DNA from: Persicitalea sp038235275
GTDB lineage: Bacteria > Bacteroidota > Bacteroidia > Cytophagales > Spirosomataceae
Length of the DNA: 64,000 nucleotides
Reading direction: 5' to 3'
NCBI GenBank assembly: GCA_038235275.1
Contig: JBBSUC010000002.1
Span: 124,001 to 188,000, forward strand
In this document: piece by piece, positions 53,863-61,522 of the stretch
How the letters are laid out: every line of letters begins with the position of its first letter
Position numbering within the stretch: position 1 is the first letter of the stretch
Made by a program: the position numbers and the translations under genes
Notes under the pieces: generated by a model
What the model was told of the DNA's origin: nothing
Database searches by the model: none
Seen by the model: only the letters and a program-made list of their open reading frames with translations

Positions 53863-54396
53863 CTAATAATACTTTTCTCTGAACGCCTCCTTCTGCCGAC
53901 CGTACTCGGCATGAGCGCGGCAGCGGTCCCAGTAGTCTTTGAAAACGGCGGCCGCTCTTGCTTTTTCACTGGAGGCAGCGTTCTCAGCGCGGGGCAGCAC
54001 CTCGTTGCCCTTGCGCGGACTGCCTGACGAATAGGGATACGCCTTTCGATCGTGTTCGGGATCGTTGCCTTCGGCGTACTTGCGGCCGCTGGGGTGATTG
54101 GCGTAGCGGCGGGCGCGGGTAAAGCCCATCTGGATATACTTGCGGGCCATATCTGCTCCGACGAAATCTTCCTTTTTCAGATATTCTTCGAACATCGCGT
54201 ACAATTTCTCGGCGGATTCCCGGGCAATTACCTCCGTTTTGAACCGCCAGTGCGGCAGCAGTTCGCTTTTGTAGGGTTGCACCAGCAAGACGCCCTGCTC
54301 CCCTACCCCGATTCGGTATAGTTCGGGATGAGTGCGAAAGTCAGCGGTATCGAAGTCGAGGTCGTAATTGAATTTATTGCTCACAGTCTTAGGCAT
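53863..54396 (-). CDS. DUF4385 family protein
   Basis: A 177-residue cytoplasmic protein matching DUF4385 along its length: FNYDLDFDTADFRTHPELYR, GEQGVLLVQPYKSELLPHWR, then ADMARKYIQMGFTRARRYAN and KDYWDRCRAHAEYGRQKEAF. The function is unknown; the many Arg/Lys/Tyr residues suggest nucleic acid contact. Its start codon (54396) overlaps the end of the topoisomerase IB gene by 8 bp, so translation is probably coupled. This may tie the family to topoisomerase IB, an inference from this single locus. Confidence 0.88.
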   Translation of the reverse strand: MPKTVSNKFNYDLDFDTADFRTHPELYRIGVGEQGVLLVQPYKSELLPHWRFKTEVIARESAEKLYAMFEEYLKKEDFVGADMARKYIQMGFTRARRYANHPSGRKYAEGNDPEHDRKAYPYSSGSPRKGNEVLPRAENAASSEKARAAAVFKDYWDRCRAHAEYGRQKEAFREKYY

Positions 54397-55480
54397 ACGA
54401 CGCCAGTAATTTCGCCACCCGCTGTTCCGAATCTGTCAGCAGAGAATCTTCCGAGGTGCTGGCTTTCACGTACTTTTGAATGCGCTGGTCGGCGTAGGCA
54501 TTGGTTACCGAAGGGTGCACGTAGTATTTTTTGCACACCGTCCGCGTATTGCCCAAATGCTCAGCCACGGCGTCGAAGCAGGCGTTGAGTTTACGTTTCA
54601 AATCTGTTTCGCTGGTCGGCGGCTCCTGTTGCTTGAGGTACTCGAAGGCCGTGACGGTCCCCATCCAGGTGCGGAAATCCTTGGCCGTGAAGCTACCACA
54701 GGTGTGTTCGCGGATGTAGTCGTTGACGTGCCGCGCTTGTAATGAATGACGTTTATCGTCTTCACCGATATATTGGAACAAGCGCCGACCTTTCATTTCC
54801 TTGAAGTGCTTCACCAGCCTGGCCAGGGGGCGGTCGCGCAGGGTGATGTCGTGCTTGATGCTTTTTTTACCTTTAAATTTTAGACGAATGGTACTACCCT
54901 TTACCTCTACGTGCCGGGCGTCGAGGGTGGTTAGACCCGAGGTGCCATTCAGAACACGGTAGCGCTGATTGCCCACCCGGATGCAGGTTTTTTCCATCAA
55001 CCGCACGGCCAGGGCGGTAGCTTTGTGGCAGTTGTCGCCGTGGGTGCGCAAGTCGTGCTGAACCTGCTCGCGCAGGTCGGGCAGCGCCTTGGCGAAGCGC
55101 AGGAGCTTGAAGTACTTGGTGTGGTTACGGATTTGGTTCCAGTGCTCGTGGTAGCGGTATTGCTTACGGCCCGCCTCGTCGATGCCCGTGGCTTGGAGGT
55201 GCGCTTTGGAATCCTTGCTGATCCAAACATCATCCCAGGCTGGGGGCAGTACCAGGTCGTTCATCCGCTTGATTTTGCGCTGATCCTTGCAGCGCTCGCC
55301 TTTTTCGCTGACGTAGTAGAAGCCTTTGCCCGCCCGCTTGCGGGTATAGCCCGGCGCAATCTTACAATCTATGTAGTGTAGTCCAACGGCTTCTGCCGTT
55401 TTCTCGGGGTCTTTACGGATTTTTTTTAGTTCCTTGGGAGAAAGGGTCGGGAGTGCCGAGACGGCAATGGGCATGGTCAT
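54389..55480 (-). CDS. DNA topoisomerase IB (poxvirus/bacterial type)
   Basis: A 363-residue type IB topoisomerase. It relaxes supercoils by cutting one strand through a 3'-phosphotyrosine. The N-terminal domain carries YYVSEKGERCKDQRKIKRMN and LPPAWDDVWIS. The catalytic part shows RVGNQRYRVLNGTSGLTTLD, TAKDFRTWMGT and KKYYVHPSV, where Y320 is the likely nucleophile before VHP. The length is normal. It is monomeric and common in Bacteroidota, where it supplements type IA and II enzymes. DUF4385 overlaps its end. Confidence 0.95.
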   Translation of the reverse strand: MTMPIAVSALPTLSPKELKKIRKDPEKTAEAVGLHYIDCKIAPGYTRKRAGKGFYYVSEKGERCKDQRKIKRMNDLVLPPAWDDVWISKDSKAHLQATGIDEAGRKQYRYHEHWNQIRNHTKYFKLLRFAKALPDLREQVQHDLRTHGDNCHKATALAVRLMEKTCIRVGNQRYRVLNGTSGLTTLDARHVEVKGSTIRLKFKGKKSIKHDITLRDRPLARLVKHFKEMKGRRLFQYIGEDDKRHSLQARHVNDYIREHTCGSFTAKDFRTWMGTVTAFEYLKQQEPPTSETDLKRKLNACFDAVAEHLGNTRTVCKKYYVHPSVTNAYADQRIQKYVKASTSEDSLLTDSEQRVAKLLASYA

Positions 55481-55511
55481 GGATAGGCGGGAAGTTTGGT
55501 AGGAAATAGAA

Positions 55512-55519
55512 TATCTTTG
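55512..55519 (+). promoter_or_regulatory. candidate -7 element of the SMP-30 gene promoter
   Basis: TATCTTTG fits TAnnTTTG, 72 bp before the start at 55591. The TTTG at 55495-55498 is only 13 bp upstream, too near for a regular -33 box. Confidence 0.4.
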
Positions 55520-55590
55520 CTTTAAAAATATAATACCATCCGGCCAACGCCGATGTTTAAAAAATTCCGCCCAGTTTTCCGATCAAAAAT

Positions 55591-56490
55591 ATGAACCTGA
55601 TTTTTCTTTTCACCTACCTTATTGCCATGTCCATTCCAGCCCACTCGCAAGACGATTCGTCACTCATCAGAGAAGGTGCGACCTTGCAAAAACTTTCCGG
55701 CGAATTCGCCTTCACCGAAGGCCCGGCTGCCGACGCAAAAGGCAACGTCTACTTCACAGACCAGCCCAACGACCGCATCATGAAGTGGTCTGTGGACGGA
55801 AAACTCACGACCTACATGCAGCCCTCGGGCCGCTCCAACGGCATGTTTTTCGACCGCAAAGGCCAGCTTTGGTCCTGCGCCGATGCGAAAAACGAACTTT
55901 GGATTATTGATAAAAATAAAAAGAAAGAAACCGTCGTCGTGAAAGAGTACGAAGGCAAACGACTCAACGGCCCCAACGACGTGTGGGTAACGCCCGAGGG
56001 CGCGGCCTACCTTACCGACCCGTTCTACAAGCGCGATTGGTGGGACCACAGCGAGCAGCCCATCGACGTGCAGGGCGTCTATTTGTTGAGTAAAGATCAC
56101 AAAACGCTCACCCGTGTGATCGACGATTTTAAGAAACCCAACGGCATCGTGGGAACGCCCGACGGCAAGAAGCTCTACGTCACCGACATCGGTGATAGCA
56201 AAATTTATCACTACAAAATCAATAAAGACGGTTCGCTGAGCGATAAGACGCTGCTGTGCGAAGAACGCTCCGATGGCATCACGCTCGACGAGAAGGGAAA
56301 TTTGTACATCACCAACGGTAATGGCGTGACGGCTTACAGCCCGGAGGGCAAAAAACTCCTCAACATCCCGACGGGTGAAGGCTGGACGGCGAATGTTTGC
56401 TTCGGTGGGAAGGATAATACCATTCTCTTCATCACCGCCAGTAAGGGATTCTATTCGATGGAGATGAATGTAAAGGGGGTAAAACCCTAA
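55591..56490 (+). CDS. SMP-30/gluconolactonase/LRE family protein, secreted
   Basis: A 299-residue six-bladed propeller. The signal peptide is MNLIFLFTYLIAMSIPAHSQ. Blades carry FTEGPAADAKGNVYFTDQPN (the metal-binding E is the GE/GP site at the start), GRSNGMFFDRKGQLWSCADA, RLNGPNDVWVTPEGAAYLTD and KPNGIVGTPDGKKLYVTD, each with the NG/ND metal residues typical of lactonases. It probably opens a sugar lactone in the periplasm. The stop lies 5 bp from the end of the Rieske gene on the other strand. Confidence 0.93.
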   Translation: MNLIFLFTYLIAMSIPAHSQDDSSLIREGATLQKLSGEFAFTEGPAADAKGNVYFTDQPNDRIMKWSVDGKLTTYMQPSGRSNGMFFDRKGQLWSCADAKNELWIIDKNKKKETVVVKEYEGKRLNGPNDVWVTPEGAAYLTDPFYKRDWWDHSEQPIDVQGVYLLSKDHKTLTRVIDDFKKPNGIVGTPDGKKLYVTDIGDSKIYHYKINKDGSLSDKTLLCEERSDGITLDEKGNLYITNGNGVTAYSPEGKKLLNIPTGEGWTANVCFGGKDNTILFITASKGFYSMEMNVKGVKP

Positions 56491-56495
56491 TTAAT

Positions 56496-57008
56496 TCAAA
56501 CACTCGTCGTCACTGGGATTGGACTGGTTTCAATCTCGACGTTACCATTCCTGACGCGGACGGGATATTTGACCATCGGTTTAGGCGGTGGTCCGGCGGC
56601 GACGGAACCGTCTTTGTAATAAACGCCGCCGTGGCAGGGACACATGAAGAGTTCCGAGGATTCTATCCAGCGGACTGGGCAACCCAGGTGGGTGCAGTTA
56701 ACGGCGAACGCCGTGAATTCTGTGTCGGAGTCGCGGCGCAGCCAGGCAGCGGAATTGCTGGTGGTACCCGCCCAGGGATCAGGTTCGGCATCTTTATATT
56801 TTACCAAAGTAAAGCCACCGGGCTTAAATTCGTCCACCGTGCCGACTGCCCGCCAGGCGCGGGCCTTTTTCCTGATCCAGGGGTTGATAAAAGCCGCAAT
56901 GATCGGCACCGAAGCCGCTGCCGCTGCCAAACCACCTAATCCAAAACTCAGCTTGGCCAAAAAGGAACGGCGCTTCACTTGTTCTTCCTCCGATTTCACT
57001 TCACTCAT
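56496..57008 (-). CDS. Rieske (2Fe-2S) protein in the oxidase operon
   Basis: A 170-residue membrane-anchored Rieske protein. Twin-arginine KRRSF at 12-16 is followed by a helix (FGLGGLAAAAASVPIIAAFI), so Tat export is expected. Cluster motifs: C105 and H107 (CTHLGC, with C110), C123 and H126 (CPCHGG, with C125 forming the disulfide). Rieske proteins usually serve bc complexes, but no cytochrome b gene is next to it. It overlaps the preceding small gene by 8 bp and ends the caa3-type oxidase operon, so it may act in a supercomplex with it. Confidence 0.92.
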   Translation of the reverse strand: MSEVKSEEEQVKRRSFLAKLSFGLGGLAAAAASVPIIAAFINPWIRKKARAWRAVGTVDEFKPGGFTLVKYKDAEPDPWAGTTSNSAAWLRRDSDTEFTAFAVNCTHLGCPVRWIESSELFMCPCHGGVYYKDGSVAAGPPPKPMVKYPVRVRNGNVEIETSPIPVTTSV

Positions 57009-57198
57009 GGCGCAGGATGTTGATCCATTTGATTAAAGAAATGACAAAAATAACGCCGCCCATAACGGTCACGTAAATAGTCGTAGGGATGCCCCAAAGC
57101 ATAAAAATGACGCCTAAAGCCAGAAAAAACGGCCAATAGGTCGGCTTGGGCAACTCTTTTGGTTCAGCGGGCAACCAGGGATGTGGGTCTTTCTCCAT
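57001..57198 (-). CDS. 65-residue membrane protein of the oxidase operon
   Basis: From ATG 57198: a Pro-rich N-terminus (MEKDPHPWLPAEPKELPKPT) then two helices, YWPFFLALGVIFMLWGI and YVTVMGGVIFVISLIKWINI. The size, the WPFFLALG helix and the place in the operon fit a cytochrome c oxidase accessory subunit (subunit IV-like), but no firm family match can be claimed. Its last codons overlap the Rieske start. Upstream a hairpin repeat separates it from ctaG. Confidence 0.7.
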   Translation of the reverse strand: MEKDPHPWLPAEPKELPKPTYWPFFLALGVIFMLWGIPTTIYVTVMGGVIFVISLIKWINILRHE

Positions 57199-57219
57199 AG
57201 AATTCAATTTTGAATATTA

Positions 57220-57273
57220 GAATGGGTGAATGATAGAATAGGCGTTCAACCGTATTCCATCATTCACTCATTC
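57220..57273. repeat. hairpin repeat at the ctaG end
   Basis: The 21-bp arms 57220-57240 and 57253-57273 pair at 19 positions and use the GAATGRGTGAATGAT words seen near gldF. The right arm overlaps the ctaG stop codon, so its last codons (LMME) are encoded by the repeat. It lies inside an operon and could set the amount of the downstream genes. Confidence 0.8.
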
Positions 57274-58089
57274 CATCATTAACAACTTCTCCTCCCCAAA
57301 CCATCTCCCCAGCAAAACCATCGCCGCCGAAACGTAGATGATACAGCCCGGTACCCACATAAGCAGACCACCGATTTGCTGGTCGGCTTGCGGGGTGATG
57401 CCCCAGGTTTGCCGTACCAAATGCACGGTTCCCGTGAGGTCGATGGGCAAGGCGTAGGCGCTGTAAAGTAAGGTCGAGGAAAAGGTAATTCCCAATCCCA
57501 AAAGTGAACAACCGATGCAAGCCGAGAAAAGGTAGGCCATGCCCGATAGATTGGCCAGACGCTGGATTTTCAGGGGCGAGAGAATGGGCCAACTAAATAG
57601 CATTCCGGCGGCGATCAGGGAAATACTCTGCGCTCCGTGCAGGAAAGCAGCGAACGGCCCGGCGGCTATCCCGCAAAGGGGAATACCCGAAGCATTTTGC
57701 ATGGTGGCATCAAATACCGCTGGAATATGCCAAAACCACATAATCGCCACGCCCGACAACCAGCAGAAAGCGGGTGGAATTTGGAAGTTGATTTTAAAAT
57801 ATTTACTAAAAACCTTTTCAGGAATTCCCGCCAAAAGCAAAGGCGGCACGACGAGTAGTAGCAGCATGTGCTGCGCCATGTGGGCACTAAACAAATAACC
57901 TTCGCCCAGGAAATGCAGCGGCGAGGCCAACGTGATGAGCAGCAAAATTAGGCCACCAAAAAACCAACCGCTTTGAGGCGTGATTTTGAACCTTGCCCCA
58001 TACAAATAAAGGCCCACAAACAGCAAAACGCTTAGCAAGAGCGAAGGCGAAAATTTCCATGTTTCGGTAAGGAGTTCTTGCGTAGTCAT
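57268..58089 (-). CDS. ctaG: cytochrome c oxidase assembly protein CtaG (caa3 type)
   Basis: A 273-residue protein with seven transmembrane helices matching the caa3_CtaG family. Features include HFLGEGYLFSAHMAQHMLLL with the family's HMxQHxLL, PPLLLAGIP and VAIMWFWHIPAVFDATMQN. It helps place copper in the Cu(B) site of subunit I in Gram-positive and Bacteroidota-type oxidases. It overlaps the subunit III gene by 4 bp (ATGA type), which shows tight operon packing. Confidence 0.92.
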   Translation of the reverse strand: MTTQELLTETWKFSPSLLLSVLLFVGLYLYGARFKITPQSGWFFGGLILLLITLASPLHFLGEGYLFSAHMAQHMLLLLVVPPLLLAGIPEKVFSKYFKINFQIPPAFCWLSGVAIMWFWHIPAVFDATMQNASGIPLCGIAAGPFAAFLHGAQSISLIAAGMLFSWPILSPLKIQRLANLSGMAYLFSACIGCSLLGLGITFSSTLLYSAYALPIDLTGTVHLVRQTWGITPQADQQIGGLLMWVPGCIIYVSAAMVLLGRWFGEEKLLMME

Positions 58090-58742
58090 AGCAAAGGGAT
58101 AAGGTACACCACGCTAAAAACAATGAGCCAAACCACATCCACAAAATGCCAGTACATTTCGGTGGCGGCCACGGCGGCGGATCGGGGGCCGGTAAAATCG
58201 CCTAATAGATTCAGAATTAAAATTATTGAAAGCAAAACCAACCCCACGAAAACGTGCAGGGCGTGAAAGCCGGTAAGCGTAAAAAATGCCGAGCCGAAAA
58301 TGTTGCGGTCCACTGTGACACCCTCTCCCAAGAGATGGGCGTACTCTTGGCCCTGACCGTAGAGAAAAATCCCGCCCAGCGCGATAGTCGCAATCAACCC
58401 CCAGGTGAGCAGAGCGGGTTTCTGATGCTGTAATTGGCGGTGGCCCCACCACAGAGTAACGCTGCTGAGAACGAGCAGCGCGGTAAAAATGCCAGTTTTC
58501 TGGGCGTTCAAGACATCGTCGTGCGTGGCGATTACGTCGTTTATATTGCGGTAATAAAGGTAGGAAATGATGAGGGCCAGGAAGAAAAAGGCTTCCGAAG
58601 CGACGAAGAATTTTATCAATAGGTCGTACTGCCGCAGCGCGCGTTTCGGTAGTTCCCGCCGAATGGGTACGTACTGCTGCGAGGCAGCGGCGAGGCGTTC
58701 GGCGAGGCCATGGCCGATCAGGTTTTGGGGCTTAGTTTTCAT
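58086..58742 (-). CDS. ctaE: cytochrome c oxidase subunit III
   Basis: A 218-residue subunit with five transmembrane helices. LLIKFFVASEAFFFLALIIS carries the conserved SE.FFF element, and FFTLTGFHALHVFVGLVLLS the HALHVxxG motif. The end is HFVDVVWLIVFSVVYLIPLL. It stabilises proton uptake by subunit I. It overlaps subunit I by 11 bp and CtaG by 4 bp. Confidence 0.95.
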   Translation of the reverse strand: MKTKPQNLIGHGLAERLAAASQQYVPIRRELPKRALRQYDLLIKFFVASEAFFFLALIISYLYYRNINDVIATHDDVLNAQKTGIFTALLVLSSVTLWWGHRQLQHQKPALLTWGLIATIALGGIFLYGQGQEYAHLLGEGVTVDRNIFGSAFFTLTGFHALHVFVGLVLLSIILILNLLGDFTGPRSAAVAATEMYWHFVDVVWLIVFSVVYLIPLL

Positions 58743-60414
58743 TACGCGCCTGTTTTGCTTTTTCGTTTTTCCAATCCGGGTCTTCGGGATGCTTCAAGTC
58801 CCAGAGTGGGCGCAGACTGCGGACGGGCGGCACGAGGTCGAAATTCTGCAAGGCGGGTGGCGAGGTCGTGGCCCATTCCAGCGTCCAGGCATTCCAGGGG
58901 TTGTCGCCCGCGATTTTTCCTTTTCTCAGGCTGATGAAAATATTCCAGAACAGAACCATAATGGAAAACATCATCAGGAAAGCTCCAAGCGACGAAATTA
59001 AATTCAATGTACCGAAGTAAGGCAAATCAGGATACGTATAGACCCGGCGCGGCATCCCCAAAACTCCCAGTACGTGTTGAATGACGAAGGTCAAGTTGAA
59101 GCCGACAAAGAACATATAAAAAAATAGCTTACCGAGTTTTTCGGAAAGCATCCGACCCGTCATTTTGGGAAACCAGTAGAAAAGTCCGGCAAAAACAGCG
59201 TATAAAGTTCCGCCCAAAAAGACGTAGTGAATATGGGCCACCACGTAGTAGGTATCGGTCAACTGCCAGTCGAGCGGCACCATGGCAAAAGAAATGCCGC
59301 TTAATCCGCCGATGGTGAATTCGATGATAAAGGAGGACGCAAATAGCATGGCCGTCGTAAAGCGGATGGCCCCGTTGCGCATCGTGATAATCCAGTTGAA
59401 AACCTTGATGCCTGTGGGAATACCGATGAGCATGCTTCCCGCCGCAAAAAAACCGTTGATGGGATTCCCTAAGCCCACCGCGAACATATGGTGCATCCAT
59501 ACCCCGAAGGCCAGCAGCGCAATGGCGATGCCCGAGCCAATCAGGAAGCGATAGCCGAAAATGGGTTGCCGGGAGAAGACGGGGATGATTTCAGAAATAA
59601 TGCCGAAAGGCGGCAGGGCCAAAATGTAAACCTCCGGGTGGCCAAAGGCCCAGAACAAATGCTGCCACAAAATGGGAGACCCGCCCGAAGCGGGCGAAAA
59701 GAAATGGGCGTTCAACTGCCGGTCCATCAGCAGCATGACCAGTCCGGCGTTGAGCATCGGGAAGGCGGCCACTATTAGTAAGGCGGTAATGAACATCATC
59801 CAAACGAATACAGGCAGTCGCCGGAAACTCATAGCGGGAATGCGCAGCGTAAGGATGGTCACGGCAAGATTCAGCGCCGCCGTAACCGATCCAATTCCGG
59901 TCAAAATCAGGCCAATGCAATAATAATCCACGCCTTTGGTGGACGAAAAATTGCGGCTGCTCAGCGGCGCGTAGTTGAACCAGCCCGCCGCCGGTGCCCC
60001 ACCGCCGTCCAGAAAGCTAAAATACAAGATCAGCCCGCCCAGCAGCGTCATCCACAGGCTAAAACCATTCAGTCGGGGAAAGGCCATTTCGTTGGCCCCG
60101 ATCATCAGCGGCACGAAGTACACGCCCAGCCCAATCAGTGCCGGCATCAACACCAGGAAAATCATGGTGGTGCCATGCATCGTGAAGAGTTGGTTGTAAG
60201 TATCTGGGCTGAGAAAAGTGTTCTCCGGCACGATCAGCTGAATGCGGATGAGCATGATTTCGATGCCGCCCGCGATAAAGAACAGGAGAGCGGTTAGCAA
60301 ATACATGATGCCCAATTGCTTGTGATCGACCGAAGAGAACCATTGTAAAAGACCGAGGTCGGTCTTTGGCGAAGGCAAGGCGGTATGGGGTTTTGGGACG
60401 GTAGGTGCTTCCAT
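58732..60414 (-). CDS. ctaD: cytochrome c oxidase subunit I (heme-copper, caa3 type)
   Basis: The 560-residue catalytic subunit with twelve helices reduces O2 at a heme-Cu(B) site. MHGTTMIFLVLMPALIG carries a heme ligand; WAFGHPEVYILALPPFGI is the cross-linked His-Tyr motif with the Cu(B) His; WMHHMFAVGL gives the two other Cu(B) His; VAHIHYVFLGG holds the remaining heme ligands. GHPEVYI with Tyr marks an A-type oxidase. It lies 12 bp behind subunit II. Confidence 0.97.
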   Translation of the reverse strand: MEAPTVPKPHTALPSPKTDLGLLQWFSSVDHKQLGIMYLLTALLFFIAGGIEIMLIRIQLIVPENTFLSPDTYNQLFTMHGTTMIFLVLMPALIGLGVYFVPLMIGANEMAFPRLNGFSLWMTLLGGLILYFSFLDGGGAPAAGWFNYAPLSSRNFSSTKGVDYYCIGLILTGIGSVTAALNLAVTILTLRIPAMSFRRLPVFVWMMFITALLIVAAFPMLNAGLVMLLMDRQLNAHFFSPASGGSPILWQHLFWAFGHPEVYILALPPFGIISEIIPVFSRQPIFGYRFLIGSGIAIALLAFGVWMHHMFAVGLGNPINGFFAAGSMLIGIPTGIKVFNWIITMRNGAIRFTTAMLFASSFIIEFTIGGLSGISFAMVPLDWQLTDTYYVVAHIHYVFLGGTLYAVFAGLFYWFPKMTGRMLSEKLGKLFFYMFFVGFNLTFVIQHVLGVLGMPRRVYTYPDLPYFGTLNLISSLGAFLMMFSIMVLFWNIFISLRKGKIAGDNPWNAWTLEWATTSPPALQNFDLVPPVRSLRPLWDLKHPEDPDWKNEKAKQARNEN

Positions 60415-60426
60415 TGCGCAAAAAGT

Positions 60427-61365
60427 TCACTTCAAACTGTTTAAATAAGCTACCAAAGAAGCCAATTCTTGTTTTTCAAATCTAAAATTCGGCATGTGGG
60501 CACCCGGCTTTACCTTTTGCGGTTGGTCAAGCCATTTGGCTAGATTATCCGGCGTGTTTTTGAGGATTCCAGTCAGTAGCGTTTTGCGACTTCCGATGTG
60601 TGTAAGATTGGGACCGATACTGGCTCGGGCATTAGTGCCAGCAATGGCGTGGCAATTCGCGCAGGTTTTTCCCTGGAAAAGTGCTTCGCCGTTTTTTATC
60701 AAAGTGGTTTCAGAAAGCCTTGCGGAGGTTTGCACCTGCGCCTTTTCCCATGCGGCGAAGTCCTTGGGCGATTGGGCGATGACCTGGATCCGCATCCAGG
60801 CGTGTTGGGTGCCGCAGAACTCGCTACAGGTTCCCGGATAAGTACCCGGTTGCCGGGCCTCGATCCACAGGTGGTTGGGCTGGCCGGGGATGGCGTCCAT
60901 CTTGCGGCCCAATTGCGGCACCCACCAGTCGTGGATGACATCGGCCGAACGCAGTTCCAAAAGTAATCTTTTGCCCGTGGGAATGTGGATTTCGTTGGCG
61001 GTTACGGCACCCGACTTCGGGTAATTCGCTTCCCACCACCACTGGTGACCCGTGATGACCAGGTCGGGTTGTTGCCCGGCGGTCGGTAGCTCATTGACCG
61101 CCAGCATGGTTTCGATGGTAAGGTAGAAAAAGAAGCCCATGACCAGAGTGACACCCACCAGGATGCCCATTTCCAGGCCCTTGTGCGTGTGCCGCTGCTT
61201 GGGTTCGCCCTGCTGGCCCGGTTGTGCTTTGTATTTCCTGGAATAATAAAAGACCAGTCCCGAAATGGCGACTATAACCACCGCCGAGGCCAACAGAAAG
61301 TAGATGAACAACTGCCGTATGGCTTCGCTGTCGGCGGAGACGGGACTGAAGAAGGTGTTATTCAT
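60427..61365 (-). CDS. ctaC: cytochrome c oxidase subunit II with fused cytochrome c domain
   Basis: A 312-residue subunit. After two membrane helices (near 15-40 and 70-95) the periplasmic cupredoxin domain carries the Cu(A) site CSEFCGTQHAWM from C180, with H188 and M191. A C-terminal cytochrome c follows with CANCH near 235 and a Met in HMPNF near 290, so the enzyme is caa3-like. It is the first gene of the operon; the adjacent GH15 gene runs in the same direction, but a terminator separates them. Confidence 0.95.
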   Translation of the reverse strand: MNNTFFSPVSADSEAIRQLFIYFLLASAVVIVAISGLVFYYSRKYKAQPGQQGEPKQRHTHKGLEMGILVGVTLVMGFFFYLTIETMLAVNELPTAGQQPDLVITGHQWWWEANYPKSGAVTANEIHIPTGKRLLLELRSADVIHDWWVPQLGRKMDAIPGQPNHLWIEARQPGTYPGTCSEFCGTQHAWMRIQVIAQSPKDFAAWEKAQVQTSARLSETTLIKNGEALFQGKTCANCHAIAGTNARASIGPNLTHIGSRKTLLTGILKNTPDNLAKWLDQPQKVKPGAHMPNFRFEKQELASLVAYLNSLK

Positions 61366-61466
61366 CCGACCGACGGGGAATAATGAATGGTGGGCTGCGA
61401 TTTAACTAATAATTTGGTCAGGCCCGTTTCTGTTTGCTCAGTTTATTTAAAAAAATAATGCCGGGT

Positions 61467-61501
61467 AAAAAAAATTGCTCCCTTGCTGTCAAGGGAGCAA
61501 T
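61467..61501 (-). terminator. Rho-independent terminator after the GH15 gene
   Basis: ATTGCTCCCTTG (61474-61485) and CAAGGGAGCAAT (61490-61501) form a perfect 12-bp stem with loop CTGT. On the minus strand it is followed by a T run (complement of 61467-61474). It stops the GH15 transcript before the oxidase operon. Confidence 0.92.
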
Positions 61502-61522
61502 AACGTTAAGTTTCTACGCTTT

